Shown here piece by piece: positions 44,111-53,487 of a DNA stretch of 64,000 nt. The stretch comes from Microbacterium sp. MPKO10. Lineage in GTDB: Bacteria > Actinomycetota > Actinomycetes > Actinomycetales > Microbacteriaceae. The stretch lies in contig NZ_JAPCHX010000004.1 of assembly GCF_026107415.2 (NCBI RefSeq), positions 310,001-374,000 on the forward strand, read 5' to 3'. Each line of letters begins with the position of its first letter. Position 1 is the stretch's first letter. The notes under the pieces are model-generated. The model ran no database searches. It saw nothing but the letters and a program-made list of their open reading frames with translations, and had not been told where the DNA came from. A program made the translations under genes and the position numbers.

Positions 44111-45604
44111 ATGGGTCACCACGTTCCCGATAATCTGCCGTCGAGCATCAAACATTACATTGGCGGAGAGGTCGTTGACAGCCTGTCCGGAGAGACGTTC
44201 GACGTTCTCAACCCTGTGACGAACGAGAGCTACGTCACGGCAGCATCCGGTCAGAAAGAAGACATCGACCGCGCCGTCGCTGCCGCGAAAGATGCGTTCG
44301 ACAACGGCCCCTGGCCACGCATGCTCCCCCGCGAACGCTCGCGTGTGCTGCACCGCATTGCCGACATCGTCGAGTCGCGCGGCGACCGCCTCGCCGAGCT
44401 CGAGTCGTTCGATTCGGGTCTGCCAATCACGCAGGCTCTCGGGCAGGCCCGCCGCGCGGCCGAGAACTTTCGCTTCTTCGCCGACCTGATCGTCGCTCAG
44501 GCAGACGACGCGTACAAGGTTCCGGGCAAGCAGATCAACTACGTCAACCGCAAGCCCATCGGCGTCGCGGGGCTGATCACTCCCTGGAACACGCCGTTCA
44601 TGCTGGAGTCCTGGAAGCTCGGGCCCGCACTCGCAACCGGAAATACCGTCGTTCTGAAGCCCGCCGAGTTCACCCCGCTCTCCGCATCACTCTGGGCGGG
44701 AATCTTCGAAGAGGCCGGTCTTCCCACGGGTGTGTTCAACCTCGTCAACGGGTTCGGTGAGGATGCTGGAGATGCTCTCGTGAAGCATCCGGACGTGCCT
44801 CTCATCTCGTTCACGGGCGAGAGCAAGACCGGGCAGCTGATCTTCGCGAACTCGGCTCCCTACCTCAAGGGCCTCTCGATGGAGCTCGGCGGCAAGTCGC
44901 CGGCGATCGTGTTCGACGACGCCGACCTTGAGCTCGCGATCGATGCCTGCATCTTCGGCGTGTTCTCACTGAACGGTGAGCGGTGCACGGCCGGGAGCCG
45001 CATCCTCGTGCAGAGGTCGGTGTACGACGAGTTCGTCGAACGCTACGCTGCGCAGGCGAAGCGCGTGAAGGTGGGGCATCCACATGACCCCGAGACGGAG
45101 GTCGGTGCGCTCGTTCACCCCGAGCACTACGAGAAGGTCATGAGCTACGTCGAACTCGGCAAGACCGAAGGGCGCCTGGTCGCCGGTGGCGGTCGGCCCG
45201 AGGGCTTCGACACCGGAAACTATGTTGCCCCCACCGTGTTCGCGGATGTGAAGCCGGATGCACGCATCTTCCAGGAGGAGATCTTCGGGCCGGTAGTGGC
45301 GATCACGCCGTTCGATGATGAGGCTGAAGCACTGGAGTTGGCGAACAACACCAAGTACGGTCTTGCCGCGTACGTGTGGACGAATGACCTGAAGCGGGCG
45401 CACAACTTCGCGCAGTCCGTCGAGGCCGGCATGGTGTGGCTGAATTCGAACAACGTGCGCGACCTGCGCACCCCGTTCGGCGGCGTCAAGGCGTCGGGGC
45501 TGGGCCACGAGGGCGGATACCGCTCGATCGACTTCTACACCGACCAGCAGAGCGTGCACATCACGCTTGGTGCCCCGCACAACCCCACTTTCGGAAAGAA
45601 CTGA
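44111..45604 (+). CDS. hpaE: 5-carboxymethyl-2-hydroxymuconate semialdehyde dehydrogenase HpaE
   Basis: A 497-residue NAD-dependent aldehyde dehydrogenase oxidising the ring-cleavage product. Catalytic C292 (NGERCTAGSR), general base E258 (MELGGKSP), N160 (TPWN) and K183 are in place. GAAGGAGG lies just before ATG 44111. Substrate choice is inferred from the adjacent hpaD and other hpa genes; the family alone would not fix it. A 7-bp hairpin (45612-45630) follows. Confidence 0.92.
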   Translation: MGHHVPDNLPSSIKHYIGGEVVDSLSGETFDVLNPVTNESYVTAASGQKEDIDRAVAAAKDAFDNGPWPRMLPRERSRVLHRIADIVESRGDRLAELESFDSGLPITQALGQARRAAENFRFFADLIVAQADDAYKVPGKQINYVNRKPIGVAGLITPWNTPFMLESWKLGPALATGNTVVLKPAEFTPLSASLWAGIFEEAGLPTGVFNLVNGFGEDAGDALVKHPDVPLISFTGESKTGQLIFANSAPYLKGLSMELGGKSPAIVFDDADLELAIDACIFGVFSLNGERCTAGSRILVQRSVYDEFVERYAAQAKRVKVGHPHDPETEVGALVHPEHYEKVMSYVELGKTEGRLVAGGGRPEGFDTGNYVAPTVFADVKPDARIFQEEIFGPVVAITPFDDEAEALELANNTKYGLAAYVWTNDLKRAHNFAQSVEAGMVWLNSNNVRDLRTPFGGVKASGLGHEGGYRSIDFYTDQQSVHITLGAPHNPTFGKN

Positions 45605-45695
45605 CAATGCTCGCCCTCCCGGCGAGGGCGCGATGCCGCACAGCATCCGCGCCCCGCCGTGAGGCTGGCCGAGCACGTGAAGCAAGGATGCTGAC

Positions 45696-46838
45696 ATGAC
45701 AAACCGTGAAGACATGACCCTGACGTCGTCGGGCTTCTATGTGAGCCAGGAGGCTCCCATCACCACAGACAACCCGGTGCCGACACCGACCGTTGCTCCC
45801 CCGGACATCCTGCGCTGCGCATATATGGAGATCGTCGTCACCGATCTCGCGGCCTCTCGGGAGTTCTACGTCGATGTCCTGGGTCTGTACGTGACAGACG
45901 AGACCGACGATGCGGTCTACCTGCGTTCGACGGAAGAGTTCATCCACCACAACCTGGTGCTGCGCCGTGGGGATGTGGCGGCGGTCGCCGTGTTCTCGTA
46001 CCGTGTGCGCTCCCGTGACGAACTCGATCGCGCCGAGGAGTACTACCGGCAGCTCGGGTGTGATGTGCGCCGTGCTCCCGAGGGGTTCACGAAGGGCATC
46101 GGCGATTCCGTCCGCGTGGTCGACCCCCTGGGATTCCCGTACGAGTTCTTCTACGACGTGCAGCATGTCGAGCGGCTGTCGTGGCGGTACGACCTGCACC
46201 ACGCGGGTGAGCTCGTTCGGCTCGATCACTTCAATCAGGTCACGCCTGACGTGCCGCGCGCGGTGAAGTTCATGCAGGACCTCGGCTTCCGCGTCACCGA
46301 AGACATCCAGGATGCCGAGGGAACGGTGTATGCAGCCTGGATGCGTCGCAAACCCACCGTTCATGACACCGCCATGACGGGCGGCGACGGACCGCGCATG
46401 CACCACGTGGCGTTCTCGACGCACGAGAAGCACAACATTCTCGCAATCTGCGACAAGCTCGGCGCACTTCGCCGCTCAGATGCAATTGAGCGCGGGCCGG
46501 GCCGGCACGGCGTATCAAACGCGTTCTACCTCTATCTGCGCGACCCCGACGGTCACCGTGTCGAGATCTACACGCAGGACTACTACACAGGCGACCCCGA
46601 CAACCCGGTGGTCACCTGGGATGTGCACGACAACCAGCGCCGCGATTGGTGGGGAAACCCCGTCGTGCCGAGCTGGTACACCGACGCATCGCTCGTACTC
46701 GACCTCGACGGCAATCCTCAGCCCGTGCACGCGCGCACTGATGCCAGTGAGATGGCGGTGACGGTCGGCGCCGACGGCTTCTCATACACGCGCAAGGATG
46801 ACGAAGAGAAGGGCTTCAAGCTCGGCAACACGCTGTAA
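45696..46838 (+). CDS. hpaD: Homoprotocatechuate 2,3-dioxygenase HpaD
   Basis: A 380-residue extradiol ring-cleavage dioxygenase of the vicinal-oxygen-chelate type. It aligns with the Brevibacterium fuscum enzyme with a constant offset of 23: metal ligands H178, H237 and E290, and second-shell residues N180, H223 and Y280. An extra N-terminal arm (about 1-25) precedes the shared start. It opens 3,4-dihydroxyphenylacetate beside the diol. AAGGATG precedes the ATG, and a terminator-like hairpin follows. Confidence 0.96.
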   Translation: MTNREDMTLTSSGFYVSQEAPITTDNPVPTPTVAPPDILRCAYMEIVVTDLAASREFYVDVLGLYVTDETDDAVYLRSTEEFIHHNLVLRRGDVAAVAVFSYRVRSRDELDRAEEYYRQLGCDVRRAPEGFTKGIGDSVRVVDPLGFPYEFFYDVQHVERLSWRYDLHHAGELVRLDHFNQVTPDVPRAVKFMQDLGFRVTEDIQDAEGTVYAAWMRRKPTVHDTAMTGGDGPRMHHVAFSTHEKHNILAICDKLGALRRSDAIERGPGRHGVSNAFYLYLRDPDGHRVEIYTQDYYTGDPDNPVVTWDVHDNQRRDWWGNPVVPSWYTDASLVLDLDGNPQPVHARTDASEMAVTVGADGFSYTRKDDEEKGFKLGNTL

Positions 46839-46851
46839 CACGCACAGAAGT

Positions 46852-46891
46852 CGGTGAGGGGGCGGATGCTGTCAGCATCTGCCCCTCACCG
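46852..46891 (+). terminator. Terminator-like hairpin after hpaD
   Basis: A stem of about 17 bp with one bulge (46852-46869 with 46875-46891) and a 5-base loop lies 13 bases after the stop. It contains a GGATGCTG octamer in its left arm. There is no U-tract. Confidence 0.65.
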
Positions 46892-46964
46892 TGTGACGCA
46901 CATTGCGGCACGACGACGCACCGACGACGCGCACTCTACGGCCGAGACGTCACGCTGTGCTGCC

Positions 46965-47003
46965 GCATGTCCGCGTGCATCGCGTTCCTGCGTGGACATG
47001 CGT
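46965..47003. repeat. Isolated 12-bp hairpin in the hpaD-pckG gap
   Basis: CGCATGTCCGCG (46965-46976) pairs with CGTGGACATGCG (46992-47003), one G-U pair, 15-base loop, followed by TAATTTG. It could be a second terminator for the hpa genes. The gap between hpaD and pckG is 467 bases; apart from the hairpins listed I see no gene in it. Confidence 0.5.
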
Positions 47004-47127
47004 AATTTGAGAATCAGCACTTGACCGCGAACTGCGGCGACCCGCCCACTGAGCTCGTACTTTCTAGCTCGACTATTCTTGTCTCCTGGCCATGACGGCG
47101 AGTTCTCATTGCCGCGGGGCACAGCAA

Positions 47128-47170
47128 AACGGGTGGCACACGCACGCCCCACTGGCATGTGCCACCCGTT
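47128..47170 (-). terminator. Intrinsic terminator downstream of pckG
   Basis: A perfect 13-bp stem (47128-47140 with 47158-47170). On the minus strand it is followed by GTTTTGC, the best U-tract in this gap. It lies about 135 bases past the pckG stop, giving a long 3' region. Confidence 0.75.
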
Positions 47171-47257
47171 GCCTTTCGCTCCAGGAGCGAGGAGGTGTTC
47201 CGAAACCGTCCGGCCAAGGCGTCATTCCGGCCCACCTCCTCACCACTGGTGAGAATG

Positions 47258-47298
47258 ACCGCGGCGCGCGCACTTGTGTCCCCCGCGCGCGCCGCGGT
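47258..47298 (-). repeat. Strong GC hairpin just past the pckG stop
   Basis: A 14-bp all-GC-rich stem (47258-47271 with 47285-47298) starts eight bases after the stop codon. A smaller perfect hairpin CTCACC-ACT-GGTGAG follows at 47239-47253. Neither has a U-tract, so mRNA stabilisation is as likely as termination. Confidence 0.6.
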
Positions 47299-47305
47299 GG
47301 TCTGC

Positions 47306-49186
47306 TTACTCCTTCTCGAGCCGGTAACGCAGCGCCTCAAGCTCGGCGCGCAACGCGGCAGGAACCTTCGAGCCGAACATCGCAAAGAACTCTTCGGTGA
47401 GGTCGGCTTCCTCAAGCCAGCCCTCACGGTTCACCGAGAACAGCTCCTCAAGGTCTTCGCGCGGCAGATCGATACCGTTCAGATCGAGATCATCCAGCTG
47501 CGGCAGTCGGCCAATGGGCGTCGTCTCGGCAGCGGCAGAACCGCTGAGCCGGTCGGCGATCCACTCAAGAACACGGGAGTTCTCGCCGAACCCTGGCCAC
47601 AGGAAGCGACCATCGTCGCCCTTGCGGAACCAGTTGACCTGGAAGATCCGCGGGGCACGGTCAAAGCGAAGCTTGTTTCCAATCGACAGCCAGTGCGCCC
47701 AGTGGTCCGCCATGTTGTAGCCGCAGAACGGCCGCATTGCGAACGGGTCACGGCGCAGTTCGCCGACGGTTCCCTCGGCCGCGGCGGTCCGCTCGCTGGA
47801 GATCGTCGCCCCCATGAAGACGCCGTGGCTCCAATCGGAGGCCTCGACGACAAGCGGAACGTTCGTGGCACGGCGACCGCCGAACAGGATCGCGTCGATG
47901 GGCACTCCCCCGTCGGCCTCCCAATCAGGAGCCATCTGCGGGCACTGCGCCGCGGCGACGGTGAAGCGCGAGTTCGGGTGCGCGGCCGGACGCCCGGATT
48001 CGGGAGTCCAGTCGTTGCCTTCCCAGTCGATCAGATGATCCGGCGGGGTGTCCGTGAGGCCCTCCCACCAGACGTCTCCGTCGTCGCGCAGCGCAACGTT
48101 GGTGAAGATGGTATTTCCCCACAGCGTCTCGACGGCGGTGACATTCGTCGATTCACCTGTGCCAGGAGCGACGCCGAAGAAGCCGGCCTCGGGGTTGATC
48201 GCCCACAGGCGCCCGTCGTCACCGGGACGCAGCCAGGCGATGTCGTCACCGATCGTCTCGACCTTCCAGCCGGGGATCGTGGGGCGCAGCATCGCGAGGT
48301 TCGTCTTGCCGCATGCCGAGGGGAACGCCGCCGCAACATGGAAGGCACGGCCGTTCGGGTCGGTGACCCGAATGAGCAGCATGTGCTCGGCCAGCCATCC
48401 CTCGTCACGAGCCATGACGCTCGCGATGCGCAGGGCGAAGCACTTCTTGCCGAGCAGGGCGTTGCCGCCGTACCCGGATCCGTAAGACCAGATCTCACGT
48501 GACTCGGGGAACTGCACGATGTATTTCTCGTCGTTGCACGGCCACGAGACATCCTCCTGGCCCGGCTCCAGCGGGGCACCGACCGAGTGGTAGGCCTTGA
48601 TCCACGGTGTGCCGCCCGCGATCAGCTCCAGAACTTTGTCGCCCATGCGCGTCATGATGCCCATCGAGAGCACGGCGTACGCGGAGTCGGTGATCTGTAC
48701 GCCCAGCTGCGACAATGGTCCGCCGACGGGGCCCATGGAGAACGGGACGACGTACATCGTGCGTCCGCGCATGCTGCCCGTGAAGACGCGGTTGAGCGTC
48801 TGCCGCATTTCGGTCGGTTCGGCCCAGTTGTTCGTGGGACCAGCATCCTCTTCGGTCTCACTCGCGATGAACGTGCGCGCCTCGACGCGCGCCACATCGG
48901 ACGGCGTCGACCGGGCGAGATAGCTGTTGGGGCGCCATTCGGGGTTCAGCTTGATGAGCTTGCCCTCCGCGACCATCTGCTTGGCCAGCCGATCGAACTC
49001 TGCGCGCGACCCGTCGCACCAGACCACGTCGTCCGGCTGCGTCAGCTCGGCCACCTCGTCAACCCACGCACGCAGGTCATCCAGGCCGCCGGGGAGTTCA
49101 CGCTGAGACGGGGACGCACCGCGAGTGCCATCCTCCGCTTTATCCATGGTGTCGCTTCGCTGTTCGATGAGTCCTGCGAGTGACAT
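47306..49186 (-). CDS. pckG: Phosphoenolpyruvate carboxykinase (GTP)
   Basis: A 626-residue enzyme that converts oxaloacetate to PEP with GTP, the entry step of gluconeogenesis. The kinase P-loop is [12 protein letters not shown], followed by the metal-site GDDIAWLR. The substrate and lid regions match the GTP class ([31 protein letters not shown]). GGAGG lies six bases before ATG 49186. It is divergent from a RamB-type regulator, a sensible partner for acetate or propionate growth. Confidence 0.97.
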   Translation of the reverse strand: MSLAGLIEQRSDTMDKAEDGTRGASPSQRELPGGLDDLRAWVDEVAELTQPDDVVWCDGSRAEFDRLAKQMVAEGKLIKLNPEWRPNSYLARSTPSDVARVEARTFIASETEEDAGPTNNWAEPTEMRQTLNRVFTGSMRGRTMYVVPFSMGPVGGPLSQLGVQITDSAYAVLSMGIMTRMGDKVLELIAGGTPWIKAYHSVGAPLEPGQEDVSWPCNDEKYIVQFPESREIWSYGSGYGGNALLGKKCFALRIASVMARDEGWLAEHMLLIRVTDPNGRAFHVAAAFPSACGKTNLAMLRPTIPGWKVETIGDDIAWLRPGDDGRLWAINPEAGFFGVAPGTGESTNVTAVETLWGNTIFTNVALRDDGDVWWEGLTDTPPDHLIDWEGNDWTPESGRPAAHPNSRFTVAAAQCPQMAPDWEADGGVPIDAILFGGRRATNVPLVVEASDWSHGVFMGATISSERTAAAEGTVGELRRDPFAMRPFCGYNMADHWAHWLSIGNKLRFDRAPRIFQVNWFRKGDDGRFLWPGFGENSRVLEWIADRLSGSAAAETTPIGRLPQLDDLDLNGIDLPREDLEELFSVNREGWLEEADLTEEFFAMFGSKVPAALRAELEALRYRLEKE

Positions 49187-49252
49187 TTGCGCCTCCGAGC
49201 ACTGTCAAGATCATGTCCTAACTCCACTTTGCGGCATGGTTTGACGAGTTCC

Positions 49253-49281
49253 TTGTCAATTCTGGTGTTAAGAAATGCAAT
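49253..49281 (+). promoter_or_regulatory. Promoter of the RamB-type regulator gene
   Basis: TTGTCA (49253-49258), 17 bases, TGCAAT (49276-49281), then about 20 bases to the ATG. The 115-base gap between pckG and this gene must hold both divergent promoters, so a regulator bound here could act on both. Confidence 0.5.
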
Positions 49282-49301
49282 TCTTGCGATATTGTTGATT
49301 C

Positions 49302-50744
49302 ATGGTCACATCGAGCGATCTCGCCACACTCGGGCACCGCATTCGCCATTTCCGGACGCGTGCCGGTCTCACCCTCGACACGCTGGGAGAGTCCGTGGGC
49401 GTCACAGGAAGTCAGCTCTCGCTGATCGAGAACGGCAAGCGCGAGCCCAAGCTCTCGCTGCTCACCGCGATCGCCGACGCTGTCAATGTTCCACTGACCG
49501 ATCTTCTGACCCGCGAACCGCCCTCCCGTCGCGCCGCACTGGAGCTCGAGCTGCTCGACGCCCAAGCCGGGCCGCTCTACTCCACGCTGGGCCTGCCTGC
49601 AGTCAAGCCGAGCCGCGGCATGAGCGATGAGACACTCGAGGCGATCGTCGGATTGCATCGCGAGCTACAGCGCCGCGCCACGGAGGCGATCGCGACGCCC
49701 GAAGAGGCCAGGCGCGCAAACACCGAGTTGCGCGCCCTCATGCGTTCGCGAGACAACTATCTGCCCGATATTGAGAAGGTCGCCGAAGAACGTGTGACTG
49801 CGGCGGGCCACGCAACCGGTGCACTCACGCACCGCACCGTCGGGATCATGGCGGAGCAGCTCGGGTTCGAACTGCTCTATGTGAACGACCTGCCCAACTC
49901 GGCGCGCTCCATCACCGACCTCGAGAACGGGCGCATCTACCTTCCGCCCGCGTCGATTCCCGGCGGTCACGGGCTGCGTTCCATGGCACTGCAGGCCATG
50001 GCGCACCGCATTCTCGGGCACACGGTGCCCACGAGTTACGCACAGTTTCTGCGGCAGCGTCTCGAGATCAACTACTTTGCCGCCTGCTGCCTCATGCCGC
50101 AGACCCGTGCCGTCGCCTTCCTCACCCAGGCGAAGAAAGACCGCAACCTCGCCGTCGAGGACTTCCGCGACGCCTTCGGTGTGACCCACGAGGCGGCGGG
50201 GCTGCGCCTCACCAACCTCGCGACCTCGCAGCTCGACATGCGGTTGCACTTTCTGCGGGTCAACGATGAGGGGATGCTGCAAAAGGGCTACGAGAATGAC
50301 GGGCTGCCCCTCCCGAGCGACGTCACCGGCTCGATCGAGGGCCAGCGGGTCTGCCGCAAATGGAGCGCCAGATCTGCATTCGCCCGCCGCAACCGCACGA
50401 CAGAGCAGTATCAGTTCACCGACACACCCGTCGGAACATTCTGGTGCTCGACGCAGACGGGCACGACGGATGCTGGTGAGTACTCGATCTCCGTCGGCGT
50501 TCCCTTTGACGAGGCGAAGTGGTTCCGCGGCCGCGAAACACAGCGCCGTGCCGAGTCTCAGTGCCCGGACGAGTCGTGCTGCCAGCGACCCTCGGACGAG
50601 CTTTCCGAGAAGTGGCGTGACAAGTCGTGGCCGAGCGCTCGCCTGCACACCCAGGTGCTGGCGCCGTTGCCCTCGGGTCGCTTCCCCGGCGTCGACGACA
50701 ACGAGGTCTACGACTTCCTCGATCGTCACGCAGCGACCGAGTGA
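49302..50744 (+). CDS. ramB: RamB/PrpR-type XRE regulator of acyl-CoA metabolism
   Basis: A 480-residue regulator with an N-terminal XRE helix-turn-helix (about 8-66: IRHFRTRAGLTLDTLGESVG), a central ImmA/IrrE-like region (INYFAACCLMPQT) and the C-terminal short-chain-acyl-CoA regulator domain with the Cys cluster CPDESCCQRP. RamB and PrpR control glyoxylate and methylcitrate genes in corynebacteria and mycobacteria and sense acyl-CoA. Position next to pckG suggests it regulates gluconeogenesis. Which of the two names is right cannot be decided here. Confidence 0.85.
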   Translation: MVTSSDLATLGHRIRHFRTRAGLTLDTLGESVGVTGSQLSLIENGKREPKLSLLTAIADAVNVPLTDLLTREPPSRRAALELELLDAQAGPLYSTLGLPAVKPSRGMSDETLEAIVGLHRELQRRATEAIATPEEARRANTELRALMRSRDNYLPDIEKVAEERVTAAGHATGALTHRTVGIMAEQLGFELLYVNDLPNSARSITDLENGRIYLPPASIPGGHGLRSMALQAMAHRILGHTVPTSYAQFLRQRLEINYFAACCLMPQTRAVAFLTQAKKDRNLAVEDFRDAFGVTHEAAGLRLTNLATSQLDMRLHFLRVNDEGMLQKGYENDGLPLPSDVTGSIEGQRVCRKWSARSAFARRNRTTEQYQFTDTPVGTFWCSTQTGTTDAGEYSISVGVPFDEAKWFRGRETQRRAESQCPDESCCQRPSDELSEKWRDKSWPSARLHTQVLAPLPSGRFPGVDDNEVYDFLDRHAATE

Positions 50745-50745
50745 T

Positions 50746-50780
50746 GACCGGCCCCGCGGAAGCAATCCGCGGGGCCGGTC
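50746..50780. terminator. Bidirectional terminator after the RamB-type gene
   Basis: A perfect 15-bp stem (50746-50760 with 50766-50780) with loop AGCAA lies between convergent genes. The U-tract is poor. Confidence 0.85.
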
Positions 50781-50816
50781 GTACGGCGTCAGCCAGACGC
50801 CATCAGGCGAAGATCG

Positions 50817-51575
50817 TCAGTGGAACCGGCGTCCCTCGTCACGGCGATAGAGGAGGAGCGCCAGCACTCCGGTCACGATGATCCAGGCGATGATCCCCAG
50901 CCACGTCGCGGGTTCGAGCGATCCGCCCTGGACGGCCCAGATCACGAGGTCGCGCGCCTGCCGGGATGGGAAGAACCGTGACAGCGTGTCGAGCCACGAT
51001 GCGAACATCTCAGGTGGCAGAAACAGCCCTCCGGCGAAGGCGAAGCCGAACATCACGACCTGCACGACGGCGATCGCCGCCTTTGACGGCATCCCGTACC
51101 CAACGGCGACACCGATCATCATGAATGGAATCGCCGAGATGGCCAGGGCGACGAATCCGGCGACGACGCGCCAGGGGTCGGCCTCGGCCGCGGTGAACAG
51201 GCCGCCGATCAGAAGGACGGGGACGATGGCGGCAAGCCCAAGCGCGCCGGTGGAAAAGACATAGCCGAGCACGCGGGACAGCCCAGGTACGGGCAGCGTG
51301 CGCAGATACGGATCCCACGGCTTCTCGCGGTCTTCGGAAATTGAGATCCCAAAGGCGAACAGCGAGTTGGCCATCACCGCAAAGACGCTCATCGAGATGA
51401 CAGCCTGCGTGGCATAGAGCGGATTCTGAGCGACGTATTCCTGGGGCACAACGAAGAACAGCAGGGCGAGGGCCGGAAAGACCATCGTGCCAATCACCGC
51501 GATGGGAATGCGGAATGTTTCAATCAGCGCATATTTTGCATGAACGCCAGAGAGGCGAAGTGTTGTGTTCGACAT
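50817..51575 (-). CDS. ABC-2 type transporter permease
   Basis: A 252-residue membrane protein with six helices (among them IAVIGTMVFPALALLFFVV and LGLAAIVPVLLIGGLF). The ABC-2 signature region is near FFPSRQARDLVIWAVQGG. GAGGACATC precedes ATG 51575, ten bases after the ATPase stop. With the upstream ATPase it forms an efflux pump or lipid/antibiotic transporter of unknown substrate. Confidence 0.9.
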   Translation of the reverse strand: MSNTTLRLSGVHAKYALIETFRIPIAVIGTMVFPALALLFFVVPQEYVAQNPLYATQAVISMSVFAVMANSLFAFGISISEDREKPWDPYLRTLPVPGLSRVLGYVFSTGALGLAAIVPVLLIGGLFTAAEADPWRVVAGFVALAISAIPFMMIGVAVGYGMPSKAAIAVVQVVMFGFAFAGGLFLPPEMFASWLDTLSRFFPSRQARDLVIWAVQGGSLEPATWLGIIAWIIVTGVLALLLYRRDEGRRFH

Positions 51576-51585
51576 GATGTCCTCC

Positions 51586-52473
51586 TCAGGCCGTGGTCTT
51601 TTCAGTGAGCGCCAGGAACGCCTCTTCGAGAGTGGCGCGGCGCATCGACAGATTCGAGAACGGGATGCTTTCGCGCACCAGCTCCGTGACGACGGCGTCG
51701 CCGTCCCCAACGAGGAACGTGTGTGACCCATCGTTCTCGGGCTGATGATGCCGGACGTCATCAAGTGCGAGAACGGCGTCGGGCTGCGGCGTCGACAGCC
51801 GCAGCATCCGTCCCTGCACCTGCCCCAGGATCTGCGGGAGGTCGTCATCCGCGATGACATGCCCCTCGTCGACGACAATGACACGTTCGGCGAGCGCTTC
51901 GACCTCGTCGATGTAGTGACTCGTGACGACGACCGTGGCGCCGTTCTCGTGCTGGCGACGGACCGCCTGCCACAGGGTGCGTCTCGCATCGACGTCAAGA
52001 CCCGTCGTTGGCTCGTCGAGCAGGACGAGCATGGGACGTCCGACGAAGGCAAGCGCGACGGATAACCGTCGCTTCTGCCCTCCAGACAGCGCCCCCGACT
52101 GTTTGCGGAGCATATCGCTGAGCCCGAATTCGGCGGCGATCTCGTCGACGGGAACCGGGTCGTCGAAGTGTTTCCCGACGAACTGGAGGATCTCCCCGAC
52201 CTTGAGCGCCTGCGGCAGAGCCGTCTCTTGCGGCGTGCAGCCAAGGCGTTGGCGCTGTCGGTAGTCACCCGGCTCTCCACCGAACAGCCGCACGGTTCCG
52301 CTCGTGGGGCGGCGAAGGCCCTGCAGCAGTGAGAGCAACGTTGTCTTTCCCGCCCCGTTCGGGCCCAGAAGGCCGACGATGTGGCCCGACTCGATGTCCA
52401 GAGTGACGTTGTCGAGTGCTGTGACGTCGCCGTATCGGCGCGTCACACTGTCGAAGTGCGCGAGAGTGGTCAT
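51586..52473 (-). CDS. ABC-2 transporter ATPase (CcmA/DrrA family)
   Basis: A 295-residue ATPase. Walker A GPNGAGKTT is near 36-44, the signature is ALSGGQKRRLS, Walker B LVLLDEPTTGLD and H-loop TSHYIDEVE. A C-terminal extension of about 80 residues resembles DrrA-type ATPases. GGGAGGAG lies before ATG 52473, which overlaps the regulator stop by four bases. Confidence 0.94.
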   Translation of the reverse strand: MTTLAHFDSVTRRYGDVTALDNVTLDIESGHIVGLLGPNGAGKTTLLSLLQGLRRPTSGTVRLFGGEPGDYRQRQRLGCTPQETALPQALKVGEILQFVGKHFDDPVPVDEIAAEFGLSDMLRKQSGALSGGQKRRLSVALAFVGRPMLVLLDEPTTGLDVDARRTLWQAVRRQHENGATVVVTSHYIDEVEALAERVIVVDEGHVIADDDLPQILGQVQGRMLRLSTPQPDAVLALDDVRHHQPENDGSHTFLVGDGDAVVTELVRESIPFSNLSMRRATLEEAFLALTEKTTA

Positions 52474-52766
52474 GAGGCTCCTCCCAAAAGGCTTCTCAAT
52501 GATTCGGTGTAGTCCTCGAAGCGTCGTCGCCCCAAGGTGGTCAATGCGATGTAGGTGACGGGCGAACGACCCTCGATCACCTTCTCGACCGAGACGTAGT
52601 CCGCGGTCTCCAGCTTGCGCAAGTGCGTCGAGAGATTTCCTGCGGTCATGCCGAGCACCTCCTGCAAGCGGGGGAACGTGATTGCTTCCTTCGGCCCGAG
52701 AGTGGCAAGTGCCGAGGTGATGCGCAGCCGCGCCTGCGCGTGGATGACAGGGTCCAGATCAGCCAC
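52470..52766 (-). CDS. Winged-helix transcription regulator of the ABC operon
   Basis: A 98-residue dimer-type winged-helix protein (RITSALATLGPKEAITFPRL, TAGNLSTHLRKLETADYVSV, then the wing EGRSPVTYIALT). It begins at GTG 52766 with GGGAG upstream. It overlaps both neighbours, so the four-gene operon encodes its own regulator. The palindrome at 53442 is its likely site. Confidence 0.88.
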   Translation of the reverse strand: MADLDPVIHAQARLRITSALATLGPKEAITFPRLQEVLGMTAGNLSTHLRKLETADYVSVEKVIEGRSPVTYIALTTLGRRRFEDYTESLRSLLGGAS

Positions 52767-53439
52767 GGCGATCTCCCTGGACGCGCCGCTTGAGGCCGGA
52801 ATTGTATGCGGCCGCGGCGATGGCGAACCCGATGAAGACGAGGCCTCCGCTGATCGCGAGGAACAAATAGTTTCCCGGGGCACCGAAGAATGGTGCCACT
52901 GCGGCGATCACCACGAGCCAGATCCCGATGAAGAGCGCGGATTTCATCTTCCAGACCGCGGCAGTCACGGCCATCATGATCCCCGTCATCAACACGAATC
53001 CCGACGAGAAGTAGAACTGAATGATGTGCGGGCTCATGCCCTGCGAGATCAGCGCCATTCCGAACAGCCAAATCCCGATCATCGACAGCGACCACGTGCA
53101 GCCATACGCCGCAGACGAGAACGCTTCCTCCCGTGTCGTCTTCACTCCGCGACCGGTGCGGATCCCCATGATGACCGAGACGATCACGGCAATACAGACA
53201 ACCACGCCGAGCACGATGAAGCCCGCCGCTTCGGGAATCGAGAATGCCGGTTTGAGCCCGTCGATGAGCCACACGCTCGTGAAGCCCACCGTCCAGGCGA
53301 TACCCCATGTGGCAGTGACCGTCCAGGCCATGCTCCCGAATTGCGTGGAGACGCTCTTTTGCTGATCGTTCAGCAGTCGCAGCATCTCGGCAGGATCAAG
53401 CGCCTCGTCGCCGGTGGGCTCTTCGTCGAAATCTGACAT
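52759..53439 (-). CDS. Multi-pass membrane protein, first gene of the ABC operon
   Basis: A 226-residue protein with an acidic N-terminal tail (about 1-25) and about six transmembrane helices. It contains GFIVLGVVVCIAVIVSVIMG, a Trp/Met-rich middle, and ends in a basic tail. Similar genes commonly precede small winged-helix regulators in actinobacteria. Function unknown. The ATG at 53439 sits two bases from the operator palindrome, leaving no room for a ribosome site, so a leaderless transcript is likely. Confidence 0.8.
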   Translation of the reverse strand: MSDFDEEPTGDEALDPAEMLRLLNDQQKSVSTQFGSMAWTVTATWGIAWTVGFTSVWLIDGLKPAFSIPEAAGFIVLGVVVCIAVIVSVIMGIRTGRGVKTTREEAFSSAAYGCTWSLSMIGIWLFGMALISQGMSPHIIQFYFSSGFVLMTGIMMAVTAAVWKMKSALFIGIWLVVIAAVAPFFGAPGNYLFLAISGGLVFIGFAIAAAAYNSGLKRRVQGDRRG

Positions 53440-53441
53440 GT

Positions 53442-53487
53442 CTACTTTGTAACACAAAGTAGTTTTCAAAAGCAATGTCTTTGTCAA
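53442..53487 (-). promoter_or_regulatory. Operator palindrome and -35 box of the ABC operon
   Basis: CTACTTTGT-AAC-ACAAAGTAG (53442-53462) is a perfect palindrome with 9-bp arms. TTGACA (53482-53487 on the minus strand) is a consensus -35, which puts the -10 region inside the right arm. Binding of the operon's regulator would block the promoter. Confidence 0.8.
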
